Below are positions 1-9,868 of a DNA stretch of 64,000 nt, one piece after another. The number at the start of each line of letters is the position of its first letter. Position 1 is the stretch's first letter. The notes under the pieces were generated by a model. That model made no database searches. It was given only the letters and a program-made list of their open reading frames with translations, and was not told the origin of the DNA. Source of the DNA: CAWIVH01 sp963839475 (lineage in GTDB: Bacteria; Acidobacteriota; UBA6911); assembly GCA_963839475.1 (NCBI GenBank), contig CAWIVH010000001.1, positions 930,001-994,000 on the forward strand, read 5' to 3'. A program made the position numbers and the translations under genes.

Positions 1-1143
1 GAATGCGCACGTCAACTCCCGGCAGGGCCGGCCCCACCGACTCGAGATGGCTGTCGCCCATGCGGGTGATGGTCGCCGCCCCTGAGCATTCCGTCAGTCC
101 GTAGGCCTGCAGGATGTTGAATCCCATTTGGTAAAGAGCCTGGCCCACGCCTGGATCCAATCGGGATCCGCCCGAAACGAGGATACGCATGTTCAGGCCG
201 AGCGCGCGGTGCACTTCCGAAAAAAAGACGCTCCCCAGGTTGATACGCGCGTATTTCCGGAGTGCGCCACTGAGGGAGAGCAGCCCGCGAATCGCCATGC
301 GCTTGATCGCGGAGGATTCCGAAATTCTGCGCGTCAACCGTTGATAGATCAGGTAATAGAACTGCGGGACGCAGCAGAAGGCAGTCAAATTCCTCTCCGC
401 CAGCCCGCGCAGGATTTCACCGGAGCTCACGGTTTCGAGGAATACCACCCGGGCACCCACCGTCAGCGGCAGAAGCAGATTGGCCAACTGAGCCAACGCA
501 TGAAACAGGGGGAGGACACCGAGGATGCTGTCGCGCTCTGAAAGGTCGACGATCTGGAACGCCGCTTCCCGTTCAGCCAGGAGGTTCCCGTGGGTCAATA
601 CCACTCCCTTGGGATCACTCGTAGTTCCGGAGGTATAGAGAATGACAGCCGTGTCATCCGGGCCGGCGGGACATGGCGCCAAATCAACCGGGGGCGGACC
701 ATCGAAAACTTCGCACCGGGTTTCTCCGGACTCGGCGCTTCCATGAAACTGCAGGATTTGAGGCGCGGGGATCAATGATTCCACGGCCTCATTTAAGGTT
801 CGACGATAGCGACCCGAGACCAGCGCGAATCCAGCCCCGCTGTCGGCGATCAGCTTCCGGATCTGTGAGGGGCCATAGTTGGTGTCGAGCGGCACCACGA
901 TTCCCCCCAGGCGCATCACACCCAGGTAAGCCGCGCACCAGCGCGCATCGTTGTCGGCCAGGAGTATGCAGCGGCTGCCCGGTTCCAGACCGCGCGGGAA
1001 AGGTAGCCTGCGGCTCGCCCGGCCAAGCCCAGGAAGGTTTTGTAGTCGTAGGCAGCCAGGCGGTCGCGCTTTTGCTCTTCAACGGCCGTCCGGCCGGGAA
1101 AACGAAGTGCCGCTGATTCGAACAGTGCGAAGAGGTTTTTCAT
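1..1143 (-). CDS. AMP-dependent acyl-CoA synthetase/ligase, partial and frameshifted
   Basis: Adenylate-forming enzyme that would activate a carboxylic (probably fatty) acid to an acyl-AMP and then acyl-CoA. It starts at the ATG at 1143, preceded in frame by a stop (TAA), and runs off the left edge. The first ~45 codons (MKNLFALFESAALRFPGRTA) are in one frame; the rest, readable without a stop from about 990 down to 1, is one frame over. Restoring one G in the CGCGCGGTC stretch near 990 gives a smooth join (SRAGLEPGSR). The ATP-binding P-loop YTSGTTSDPKG lies at about 612-645, and downstream AYGLTECSG matches the A5-type motif YGxTE. The C-terminal lid domain lies outside the window. It diverges from the SDR gene. 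Whether the one-base deletion is real or a consensus error cannot be told from sequence. Confidence 0.85.
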
Positions 1144-1308
1144 GAGGATTTAGTGACGGCAATGATATCAGCAGCCGGCCTCCTGATCCTAGCCCTTTCA
1201 AGGGAGCTCAACCAGGAACTGCCAAAGTCGCAGATTTGGCGGTTCTATCGAATCACTGTCTCAAATGGGGTGAAATGAACTATTCTTTCGTATTCCACAG
1301 GAGGGATT

Positions 1309-2079
1309 GTGAACGATTATCCGAAGTTTGATCTGGTCGGTCAGGTGGCACTGGTTACGGCATCGGCCCGCGGCCTGGGCCGCGCCATATCGCTCGCGCT
1401 CGCTCATGCCGGGGCCGACGTGGCGCTGGGCCTGAGGGACATAACCACGGCGAACGAATTGGCCGCTGAAATAAGAGACTTGGGCAGAAGAGTCCTGCCG
1501 CTGCAAATGGACATGACCCGGATGGATCAGATCTTCAGGGCAGTGGAAGATGCCGCAGCCCATTTCGGCCGGCTCGACATCCTGGTCAACAACGCGGGCG
1601 TAGCTCCGGAGAACCTGGCGGAAAACGTGCGCGAGGAGGATTTCGACCTGACCCTGGCGATCAATCTCAAAGGGACTTTTTTTGCTAGCCAGGCGGCGGG
1701 TCGCGTGATGATCCGCCAGAAATACGGACGGATCATCAACATGAGCTCCCAGGCGGGGTTTGCGGCACTGCCAACCGAATCGGTTTATTGCATGACCAAG
1801 GCCGGCATCGTTCATCTCACCCGCTGCCTCGCAGTGGAGTGGGGCAAATATAATATCCTGGTCAACGCCGTGGCGCCGACCTTCATACGCACCCCGGGAA
1901 CCAGCGAGGCATTGTCAGATCCGGCCTTTCGCGCAGACACGGTGGAACGGATCGCAGCCCTTCATCGCGTCGGTGAGCCGATGGAAGTTGCCGGCGCCGT
2001 GGTTTTTCTGGCGTCGCCGGCAGCATCCCTGATTACAGGACACACCATTCTGATCGATGGAGGTTGGACGGCCAGATAG
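1309..2079 (+). CDS. SDR-family NAD(P)-dependent oxidoreductase
   Basis: Classical short-chain dehydrogenase/reductase of 256 aa, the usual family length; cytosolic. The glycine-rich cofactor loop is TASARGLG (about residues 17-24; family TGxxxGxG with the first Gly replaced by Ala). NNAG is at 94-97, the catalytic Ser at 146/147, and YCMTK at 160-164 gives the YxxxK pair. The C-terminal ITGHTILIDGG is the standard SDR ending. The GTG start at 1309 is chosen because AGGAGGG lies at 1299-1305. Sequence resembles FabG-like or 3-oxoacyl/gluconate-type SDRs but the substrate cannot be assigned. It diverges from an acyl-CoA ligase, so a role in lipid or acid metabolism is plausible but only inferred. 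Its stop lies one base from the stop of the convergent small gene at 2081. Confidence 0.92.
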   Translation: MNDYPKFDLVGQVALVTASARGLGRAISLALAHAGADVALGLRDITTANELAAEIRDLGRRVLPLQMDMTRMDQIFRAVEDAAAHFGRLDILVNNAGVAPENLAENVREEDFDLTLAINLKGTFFASQAAGRVMIRQKYGRIINMSSQAGFAALPTESVYCMTKAGIVHLTRCLAVEWGKYNILVNAVAPTFIRTPGTSEALSDPAFRADTVERIAALHRVGEPMEVAGAVVFLASPAASLITGHTILIDGGWTAR

Positions 2080-2080
2080 T

Positions 2081-2263
2081 TTACGTGGCGGAAGTGGGCT
2101 CGGAGGGATCGTCGATTATTTTAATTTCCCTTACCGGATCGCCGAAGAACTCTTCTTCTCCGGGCTCTTTTTTGCGCTGGCGCGCTTCGCGTTTTTCCAG
2201 GGCGCGTGTAACGCGTTTGATTTCTTTCTGGCGTTTCAGGTACGAGGGTCGTTTAGTTGCCAT
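2081..2263 (-). CDS. Small basic protein (KRPSYLKRQKE type), coupled to helicase
   Basis: A 60-residue highly charged protein beginning MATKRPSYLKRQKE, rich in Lys/Arg in the first 38 residues and acidic after that. Short proteins with a KRPSxLKRQKE start are, to my knowledge, conserved hypotheticals in Acidobacteriota and Deltaproteobacteria; function unknown. The ATG at 2263 overlaps the stop of the upstream helicase by 11 bases (ATGGCAACTAA), and a strong GGAGGAG site lies just before it inside the helicase frame, so the pair is probably translationally coupled. A longer reading from 2326 exists but ignores this ribosome binding site. The basic N-terminus and coupling suggest RNA or ribosome association; this is inference. 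Confidence 0.75.
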   Translation of the reverse strand: MATKRPSYLKRQKEIKRVTRALEKREARQRKKEPGEEEFFGDPVREIKIIDDPSEPTSAT

Positions 2264-3593
2264 ACAGCACTCCTCCTGTCCCGCCGGAAATGGCGGCAGG
2301 GCGCATGCGTCGTTTTCGACTGGCAAAACTGGGCCGGAAGCTCCTCCGATTCAGGTCTGATCGTGGCCCAGCCATTGGCCTGGCGCCGCCCCGCGGCATT
2401 GCGGCAGCAGGGGCACAATCCCCGTGTTCGAACCCGGGCAATTGCCGGCGTTCAATTCGAGCCCCCATCATCGTTTCAATTTCACGCACGATGGATTCAT
2501 CCGAACGCATCGTGAAGGTGCACGCTTCACCGGTCTGATGGGCGCGGCCGGTGCGCCCTATACGATGAGTATACGCCTCCGCTGAGTCGGGCATGTCGAA
2601 ATTTACGACGTGCGAGATCAGAGAGACGTCGATTCCCCGCGCGGCAATGTCGGTGGCGACAAGAATGTCGTATTTGCCGCCGCGAAATCCGTCGATGGCC
2701 GCCTGGCGGCGACTTTGAGTCATGTCCCCTTGCAATGCCGAGGCCCGGTATCCATTTTTTTCAAGACTGATGGCAAGCCGGCTGGCCCTCCGCTTGGTCC
2801 GCGTGAAAACCAATACACGCCCGGTCGGTGTCTGCTCCAGCATCGCAAGCAGGAGTTTGGGTTTCAACCCATCGGAAACCGGGTAGAGATAATGGGATAC
2901 GGTCTCTACTGGAGCCATGGCTCCCACCTGCACGGCGACTGGATTTTTTAATATGCTGTTTGCCAATGCACGAATCTCTCGCGGCATGGTAGCGGAAAAG
3001 AAAAGCGTCTGCCGGTTCGACGGCAGATGGAGCAGGATCTGTCGAATGTCGGGCAGGAAACCCATATCGCACATGCGATCCGCTTCATCCAGGACCAGCA
3101 TCTCAACGCCGGACAAGTCAATGCTCCCGTCATCAATATGGTCCAGCAATCGCCCGGGACAAGCGACGACAATCTCCGGACCGCGCCGAAGTGCGAGGAT
3201 CTGGTTATATTTGCTCACGCCGCCATAAACAGTCATGCTGCGCACCCGGCTGTTTTTTCCCAGGTCGCGAATGGTCTGGTGGATTTGTTCGGCGAGTTCC
3301 CTCGTGGGCGCGAGGATCAGGGCGCGCGTCTGCCGGTGCGGGCCCTGCGTCATTCGCTGCAGAATGGGCAGAACGAAGGCCGCTGTCTTGCCGGTGCCGG
3401 TTTGCGCCGTTCCTATCATATCGCGCCCTTCAAGCGCGACCGGGATTGCCTTGGATTGGATAGGGGTTGGTTCGGTGTAGCCGATTGCCTTTACGGCATC
3501 GGTAATGCGTGGATCGAGTGAAAATTGTTCGAAACTCAGAGAATGCTCCTTGACTCCATTGAGCCAAGTTGCTATCTCAGCCCGATGATGCAT
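2253..3593 (-). CDS. DEAD-box ATP-dependent RNA helicase (RhlE-like)
   Basis: RNA helicase of 446 aa, cytosolic, expected to remodel RNA duplexes or ribosome precursors. In order: Q motif (GYTEPTPIQ, about 38-46), motif I AQTGTGKT (63-70), Ia PTRELAEQ (about 97-103), CPGR in place of the usual TPGR (145-148), DEAD (169-172), SAT motif III, RGID motif, and HRIGRTGR motif VI. A basic C-terminal tail of about 70 residues rich in Arg follows the RecA2 domain, as in the RhlE group. The ATG at 3593 is the only good in-frame start seen, though the conserved core begins about 20 residues later. It overlaps the small basic gene downstream. DeaD/CsdA or RhlB are less likely because their C-terminal domains are absent. 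Confidence 0.93.
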   Translation of the reverse strand: MHHRAEIATWLNGVKEHSLSFEQFSLDPRITDAVKAIGYTEPTPIQSKAIPVALEGRDMIGTAQTGTGKTAAFVLPILQRMTQGPHRQTRALILAPTRELAEQIHQTIRDLGKNSRVRSMTVYGGVSKYNQILALRRGPEIVVACPGRLLDHIDDGSIDLSGVEMLVLDEADRMCDMGFLPDIRQILLHLPSNRQTLFFSATMPREIRALANSILKNPVAVQVGAMAPVETVSHYLYPVSDGLKPKLLLAMLEQTPTGRVLVFTRTKRRASRLAISLEKNGYRASALQGDMTQSRRQAAIDGFRGGKYDILVATDIAARGIDVSLISHVVNFDMPDSAEAYTHRIGRTGRAHQTGEACTFTMRSDESIVREIETMMGARIERRQLPGFEHGDCAPAAAMPRGGARPMAGPRSDLNRRSFRPSFASRKRRMRPAAISGGTGGVLYGN

Positions 3594-3811
3594 GGCAAAA
3601 TGCTTTGCCGGTTGTGCTGCAAACCCGATGTTTGCAGAAAAGGCAAAAAGTATACCAGACGGCGCTTACCCAGCCAAATTTATGATTTGCGATATGACTC
3701 GGGCGAAAAATTCGCGCAACCAAACCTGATCTGGAATCGTATTTAAAGGCCGTACGGGTATGCCGTGTGACCCCCTGACCTGTTTCCGCAACCATTGAAG
3801 GGAACCGAGCC

Positions 3812-6800
3812 ATGAAGAAACTGCTTTTCGCCTTCCTCGCCATTTTCAGCCTTGCAGCTGTTCTGCCCGCACAAACGAATGCGCCCCTGCTCCTCCAGAA
3901 GCCCGCGGTGAGCCGCACCCATATCGCTTTTGTCTACGCCGGTGATTTGTGGATTGTGGCCCGCGACGGAGGCGAGGCGCGCAGGCTGACCAGCGGCGTC
4001 GGGATAGAAACCGATCCCTTCTTTTCGCCCGATGGGTCGCAGATAGCGTTCACGGGGGAATATGACGGCAATGTCGATGTCTACCTGATCCCTGCCGCAG
4101 GCGGGGTGCCGAGGCGGCTGAGCTACCATCCCGGAGCCGACCGCGACCGCCGGCTGGACGCCCGACGGAAAATCGATTCTTTTCGTTTCCAGCCGTCAGG
4201 CCGACTCCCCCCGGATTCCGCAATTGTTTACCATTCCGGCCGACGGAAAGTTCCCGGCAGTCCTTCCTCTCCCCATGGCATTCGAGGGCGCCTTTTCCCC
4301 GGACGGGGCAAGCCTGGTTTACTCGCCGGTGCCCCGTGCTTTCCGAGCCTGGAAACGCTATCGCGGCGGCCAGGCATCGAAGATTGTGGATTGCGAAGCT
4401 GAGCGACTCCAGCGTGGAGGTGCTTCCCCGCGAGGCATCCAACGATTTCAACCCGATGTGGATCGAAAAGAAAATCTATTTCTTGTCGGACCGAAACGGG
4501 CCGATCACGCTTTTTTCCTACGACCCTGCCACCAAAAAGGTTACTCAGCTGATCCAGAACACCGGACTGGATATCAAATCAGCCTCGGCGGCCGGCGACG
4601 CGATCGCCTATGAACAGTTCGGCTCGATCAACCTCTACGACCTGAAATCAGGAAAGACGAAGGCGGTTACAATATCGGTGAGCGGAGATGAGCTTTCCGT
4701 GCGGCCGAAATTCGAGAAAGTGGGTGACCGCCTGAGTAACGCCGCGATATCCCCTACCGGGGCACGGGCGGTATTCGAAGCGCGAGGCGAGATCCTCTCG
4801 GTCCCCGCCGAAAAAGGGAATTTCCGCAATCTCACCAACACCCCGGGAGTAGCGGAGCGCGATCCTTCCTGGTCCCCCGACGGGAAATGGATCGCCTATT
4901 TTTCCGATGAGTCCGGTGAATACGCGCTCCACCTGCGCAATCAGAGCGGCCTGGGCGAAGTAAAGAAGATCGGGCTCGGCGATCCGCCCTCCTTCTTTTA
5001 CTCCCCGACCTGGTCGCCCGACAGCAAAAAGATCGCTTACACCGACAAACGCCTGAACCTGTGGTACGTGGATATCGAGAAGGGCACCCCCGTGAAAGCC
5101 GACACCTCCCGGCGCGGATTCGGAGGAAACCTGAGCTGGTCGCCCGACAGCCGATGGATCACCTACGTCAAGTCGGTAGCCTCGTGGTACAACGCGGTTT
5201 ATACCTACTCGATTGAAGAAGCCAAAGTCACCCAGGTAACCGACGGGATGAGCGACGCCGGATCACCGGTGTTCGACCGGAGCGGCAAATACCTATTCTT
5301 CACAGCCAGTACGGACATTGGTCCGGCGGTATTCGGCTTCGACATGTCCAGCTTTCCCCATCGCAGCGGATTGACGCGCAGCGTTTATGCGGTCGTACTC
5401 AAAAAGGATGATCCTTCGCCGTTGGCGCCTGAAAGCGACGAGGAGAAAGGCGCCGCCGAAAAGAAAGATGATTCCAAGGGAGACAAGCCTTCCGAGGGTG
5501 AGAAAAAGCCGGATGCTCCGGCGGCCGCTGCCGGCGGCGGCAAGCCGGGGGATAAAAAAGAACCGCCCAAGGTCACCATCGACTTTGAGAATATCGGCCA
5601 GCGAATATTGGCGCTGCCGGTTCCGGCGCGCAACTACATTGGCCTGGCCGCTGGAAAAGAAGGCATCCTGTTTATCGCCGAAGCCCAGCCGCCTCAACCT
5701 GGCGGCGGACCCGGCGGGGCGACCATTCATAAGTTCGACCTGGAAAAGCGGAAGCTGGATAAATTCCTCGACGGCGCCAATGCATTCGAGTTGTCAGCCA
5801 ACGGAGAGAAAATGCTCTTCCGCCAGGGGTCGTCCTGGTTCATCGCCGCGACCGGGCAGCCGGTGAAACCCGGTGAAGGGAAGCTCAAGATAGATGAACT
5901 CGAAGTCTACGTCGACCCGCGCGCCGAATGGAACCAGATGTACAAGGAAACCTGGCGGATCGAGCGGGATTTCTTCTACGATCCCAATTACCATGGGCTC
6001 GATCTCAAAGCCACCGCGGCCAAGTACGAGCCTTATCTCAAAGGCCTGGCGCACCGTGAGGACCTCAACTACCTCTTCCAGGAGATGCTGGGTGAATTAA
6101 GCGTCGGCCACCTTTATGTCCAGGGCGGCGACACCCCCAATCCGAAACGCGTGCCGGGCGGGCTTCTCGGAGCCGATTACCGGGTCGAAAACGGCCGCTA
6201 TCGATTTGCGCGGGTTTTCAACGGCGAAAACTGGAATCCCCAGCTGCGGGCGCCTCTGACGCAGCCCGGCGTGAATGTTCGGGAAGGTGAATACCTCCTG
6301 GCGGTCAACGGGCGCGATTTGACGGCCGCCGACAACATTTACCGGGCTTTCGAGGCTACCGCCGATCGCCAGGTCGTTCTCAGAATCGGGCCCAACCCCG
6401 ACGGATCAGGGGCGCGCGACGTTACGGTTGTGCCGATCGCCAACGAAGCCAGCCTGCGCAATCTCGCCTGGATTGAAGGCAACCGGCGCAAGGTCGAGCA
6501 ACTGAGTGGCGGCAGGCTTGCCTATGTGTGGCTTCCCGACACCGCAGGTGGAGGTTATTCGAATTTCAACCGCTACTACTTCGCGCAGCTGAACAAGGAA
6601 GGAGTCGTAGTGGACGAGCGTTTTAACGGCGGAGGCCAAGCCGCGGATTACATCATCGATTATCTGAAAAAACCTTTGAACAGCTTTTGGGCTGTGCGCG
6701 ACGGTGACGATTTCAGGCAGCCTTTCGGCACACTGCAGGGCCCCAAGGCGATGATCATCAATGAATACGCCGGATCGGGTGGAGACTACATGCCGTGGCT

Positions 6801-7146
6801 CTTCCGCCGCTCGGGGGTCGGGCCGCTCATCGGTAAGCGAACCTGGGGAGGGCTGGTAGGCATCGGGGGATACCCCACACTGATCGACGGCGGCTCTGTG
6901 ACGGCGCCGCACTTCGCCTTCTACAGTCCGGAAGGCAAATGGGAGATTGAGAACCGCGGTGTCGCCCCGGACATCGAAGTAGAGCTGGACCCGAAAGCCT
7001 GCCGTGAAGGGAAAGATCCTCAGTTGGAGAAAGCAGTGGATGTGCTGATGACGGCCTTGAAGGAGCATCCGGCCAAGAAAACCGTGCGTCCGCCCTATCC
7101 GAATTACCACAAGGCTCAACCGCCCGGCGCCGGCGCCAAGAAGTGA
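3812..7146 (+). CDS. Tricorn-like S41 protease, secreted, two frameshifts
   Basis: Large exported serine protease of the tricorn family (about 1110 aa if repaired). Signal peptide MKKLLFAFLAIFSLAAVLPA, then WD40/TolB-like beta-propeller repeats (SPDG motifs), a low-complexity Lys/Glu/Pro/Gly linker at about 5440-5570, a tricorn C1/PDZ region, and an S41 catalytic domain. The nucleophile Ser is in YAGSGGD (codon 6775-6777); ENRGVAPD near 6950 holds the expected Glu; VGHLYV near 6105 matches the His region, with Gly where tricorn has Ser. The frame is broken twice: an extra base in CCGCCGG near 4150 (repair gives GWTPDGKSILF) and an extra base near 4386 (repair gives SKIWIAKLSD). Intact pieces are 3812-4150, 4150-4386 and 4386-7146. 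The start has an AAGGGAA site. Decay or consensus error are both possible. Confidence 0.88.
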
Positions 7147-7217
7147 TTTTGCCGGTCAGTATCTGCAGGCTCGGCAGCGGCCGCACATCATCGTCCCTGG
7201 TCGCGCCGGGCCTGCCT

Positions 7218-7517
7218 TTAATCGAGGAACTTGACTCCTGCCTTGGCCACGTTTTCGGCGACTTCCTTGCGCCAGCGCACTTCGGCTTTCAATACCGGCA
7301 TGTTGTCAAACATCAGCCGGATCCGGTCGCCGACCTGCATCCTGGTGTCATCCATGAAAAGCAGGCTGCAGCCGTCGTGCGATTCATCGAAGATAAGGGC
7401 CGACATGCTCGGTGCAAATTCCGGAGTGGAAAGCTCCGTGTCGATCAGGGCGTGGTTGGCTCGGGCTGGAACATAGCGTAACTTGGATCGCTTGTTGGAT
7501 TTCTTCTTGGTTTCCAT
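7218..7517 (-). CDS. PilZ-domain protein
   Basis: A 99-residue single-domain protein, probably a cyclic-di-GMP receptor. The N-terminal Arg-containing stretch (RYVPARAN) and the later DESHDGCSLLF (family DxSxxG) are the two parts of the PilZ ligand site; a beta-barrel with VGDRIRLMF and AEVRW follows. The start at 7517 (METKKKSNKR) is preferred over upstream starts that would overlap thiM. It lies 16 bases downstream of thiM on the same strand, so it may be cotranscribed, although no functional tie is evident. The N-terminal Arg pair is not the canonical RxxxR spacing, so ligand binding is inferred. Confidence 0.75.
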   Translation of the reverse strand: METKKKSNKRSKLRYVPARANHALIDTELSTPEFAPSMSALIFDESHDGCSLLFMDDTRMQVGDRIRLMFDNMPVLKAEVRWRKEVAENVAKAGVKFLD

Positions 7518-7533
7518 GAAGCCGATTGTATCT

Positions 7534-8364
7534 TCATAATTCATCGCCGACAAGAAAACTGCCATCGGACTCATCGACCTTGAGGCGCTCCCCCAAATCC
7601 CCCTCGCTGATGAGATACAGCGCATCCAGGAAATGCATCTGAAAACTTCCCGGACCTGAGGCCCGGCTTGCCGCGATCTCGCCGGCAATGCCCATCACAG
7701 CCATGGCATGCGCTGCTGCAAGAAATGGAGAAGGATTGACCGCGGCGAAGGCGCCGGTCAGGGCCGAGGCCGTGCATCCCAAACCCGTGACCCGAGACAT
7801 CATGGGGTGCCCGTTCCTTATCCGGATCACCTCGGACCCTGAAACCACCAGGTCGGTCGGGCCGCTCACCGAAACCGCGCAGCCATAGACCTCCGACAGA
7901 GAACGGGCCTCCTTCAACATATCTTCAGATTCGTGCGCGCTGTCCACCCCTTTGGTGGAGATATCAACGCGAATCAGAGACCCGATCTCGGAGGCGTTGC
8001 CCCGAAGAATCGATGGCGGCGCTTCGCGGAGAAGATGATGCGCCGTGGTCGTGCGGAAAAATGTGGCTCCGCTCCCGACGGGATCCAGCACAATCGGGAC
8101 TCCCTTCCGCCGCGCCTCTCGCCCCGCTTTGAGCATCGCCGCGATCCAGGGTTGACTCAAGGTCCCGATGTTGAGGACCAGAGCCCGCGCCAGGCCGGTC
8201 ATTTCCTCGACTTCATCCATGGCATGCGCCATGACCGGTGAGGCGCCGATGGCCAGCAGGGCGTTGGCAGTCGTATTCATCACAACATAATTGGTGATGT
8301 TGTGCACCAGAGGGGCCTCTTTGCGAATCCTAAGGACGTCTTCCCATATCATGTGCGCATTCAT
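7534..8364 (-). CDS. thiM: Hydroxyethylthiazole kinase
   Basis: Phosphorylates 4-methyl-5-(2-hydroxyethyl)thiazole in the thiamine salvage pathway; cytosolic, 276 aa, the normal length. Family signatures are VHNITNYVVMNTTANALLAIGASPVMAH near the N-terminus (positions about 20-46), LDPVGSGA (about 92), and the active-site region TGLGCTASALTGAF with the conserved Cys (about 198). No thiD, thiE or other thiamine genes are adjacent, consistent with a stand-alone salvage kinase. I looked for a TPP riboswitch in the 237 bases upstream and found none. Downstream is the PilZ gene. Confidence 0.95.
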   Translation of the reverse strand: MNAHMIWEDVLRIRKEAPLVHNITNYVVMNTTANALLAIGASPVMAHAMDEVEEMTGLARALVLNIGTLSQPWIAAMLKAGREARRKGVPIVLDPVGSGATFFRTTTAHHLLREAPPSILRGNASEIGSLIRVDISTKGVDSAHESEDMLKEARSLSEVYGCAVSVSGPTDLVVSGSEVIRIRNGHPMMSRVTGLGCTASALTGAFAAVNPSPFLAAAHAMAVMGIAGEIAASRASGPGSFQMHFLDALYLISEGDLGERLKVDESDGSFLVGDEL

Positions 8365-8507
8365 GACGATTCAACCCTCCCTCTTCGTCGCGGCTTGGCC
8401 TCTCCGTCGGGGCAATCGTAGGACAACTCGTTCCGTCATTCCATCCCGCTTTTTATCGCGCCGAATGTTTTTGCACAAAAGCAGATCGAACCGCTGAGTC
8501 ATCGAAA

Positions 8508-8559
8508 ACCACAAAGGTATTGTTTATAAATTTTTGCGGCCTTACTGACCTTCGCGGTT
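8508..8559. repeat. Short palindromic repeat, AACCACAAAGG type
   Basis: Imperfect inverted repeat with AACCACAAAGGT as left arm and ACCTTCGCGGTT as right arm, separated by about 30 bases. It lies in the 237-base gap between the start of thiM and the end of the SGNH gene. Related arms occur at 28054-28095 and 59248-59305. No gene is evident in this gap. Confidence 0.5.
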
Positions 8560-8601
8560 CAATCTCTCGAGCGTGCCAAGTTTCCAGGGAGGCTGTGAAG
8601 G

Positions 8602-9723
8602 TTACTGAGGCGTACTCGGTCCTGTATGTAAACTCATGACGGGGGAATTGGCCCTCAGCTTTTCGCCGAATTCATCGTAGAAAAGCTGTGCCAGGAGGGA
8701 ATGCCCAGAGATGTTGAGATGATAATCCTTATTCCAAAACAGCTCTTCCGGCCGGCTCTTCATCGCCTCCGTCGGATCAAAGACCTCAATCCCTGCCCGC
8801 TTCAGATTCTGTCGCAGGGTCGATCTCATCCGCGAAGTGCTTTGAACTTCGTCTCCGCGTATCCCGAGTTCCCGGATCGCTTGAGCCCAGCCCGGATGGT
8901 GACGCTGCAGTTCCACATCCTGCTTGGTCGGAATAAGCATCAAGTAAAACAGCTTCCCTTTCCGTCGTGCCGTCTCATTCATTTCAATGAACAGATTTTC
9001 CAGTTTGCCAAGGACAGCTTTCTGAACCTCGGGGAACGCCTTGAAGTAATACTCCTGGTTAAGCAGTTGGGCCACCGCGCCAGCATGAATCTTGTCTGCC
9101 CGGCGCAGCGCCGAAATGTAACCCGATGGGCGTGTCAGCCTGTTTGGCAGGCTTTGCTCCACCGATTTGGCGGCATCCAGGAAATCGTTACCGGTGTAAA
9201 GGCCGACAATCAGCACTCCGAAGCCGAGCGAGTCGTAGGAGTCGAGTGACGAACGATAGTTATCTGGCCCGTAGTAGCCGGCCGCTGCATTCAAGACTTC
9301 GAACCGGCATTTTGCAGCGGGATCGCGGTTCAGCAGGCTTTCCAAATTGGAGCAAAATGATTCATGATTGTAGACGACCCCGTCCATGTGAGAATCTCCC
9401 GTAACCAGGATGCGGGTCACACCCGGCTGCCGCTCATCCCGGACATCCTGGTCGCGTCTCAATCCGAGGTTGTTGGTCTGCATGACAATCCGGCCGCTGG
9501 GGTGCTCGGGCCAGGTAAACTCTCGCCGGGCATGGGGACGGTGCCGGTGGCCCAGCAAAGGATCCGGCATGTAATAATCGGATTCGCTTCTGGGGTAGCT
9601 GTAGCGAGGTCGGGACAGATTCATCCATAAACCGATAACTATAAGTATCGGCATTAGCAACCACAGCGCTTTCAGACCATTCACGGCTTTTACGACAATC
9701 CCTCCCATAAAAACGGCCATCAT
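8602..9723 (-). CDS. Membrane-anchored SGNH/GDSL-fold protein
   Basis: A 373-residue protein with one N-terminal membrane segment (about 16-36) followed by an SGNH-hydrolase fold, expected to sit outside the membrane. Block I is GDSHMDG with the nucleophile Ser111; YTGNDF supplies the block III Asn; DYHLN...GH near 333-341 is the DxH/catalytic dyad region seen in AlgX/AlgJ-like and acyl-transfer SGNH proteins. Likely an esterase or O-acyl transferase on a surface glycan or lipid. It diverges from the carbamoyltransferase across a 145-base region that must hold both promoters. SGNH proteins are known neighbours of such carbamoyltransferases, which supports a shared polymer-modifying role; the substrate is unknown. 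Confidence 0.82.
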   Translation of the reverse strand: MMAVFMGGIVVKAVNGLKALWLLMPILIVIGLWMNLSRPRYSYPRSESDYYMPDPLLGHRHRPHARREFTWPEHPSGRIVMQTNNLGLRRDQDVRDERQPGVTRILVTGDSHMDGVVYNHESFCSNLESLLNRDPAAKCRFEVLNAAAGYYGPDNYRSSLDSYDSLGFGVLIVGLYTGNDFLDAAKSVEQSLPNRLTRPSGYISALRRADKIHAGAVAQLLNQEYYFKAFPEVQKAVLGKLENLFIEMNETARRKGKLFYLMLIPTKQDVELQRHHPGWAQAIRELGIRGDEVQSTSRMRSTLRQNLKRAGIEVFDPTEAMKSRPEELFWNKDYHLNISGHSLLAQLFYDEFGEKLRANSPVMSLHTGPSTPQ

Positions 9724-9868
9724 AGTAGTTTAATTCTGATAAAAATAGTAGTTGGAATGTTTATTCAGCTGCGGTTGGTGTAATCTTTGCCTCTCGCCGC
9801 AGTCGATGGCCCGCGCGAGTCCGAGCGGCAATGCGAATTAAGGCAGAAAAGAGGATTTGAACGGCACC

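Noticed and set aside
8365..8601. TPP riboswitch upstream of thiM
   Set aside because: The conserved CTGAGA and ACCTGATCTGG-type core motifs of the THI element are not found on the relevant strand.
9857..9868. TTG start for the carbamoyltransferase
   Set aside because: The GAGG site is only two bases upstream of it and the family begins MNILGISAYYHD; ATG at 9869 is preferred.
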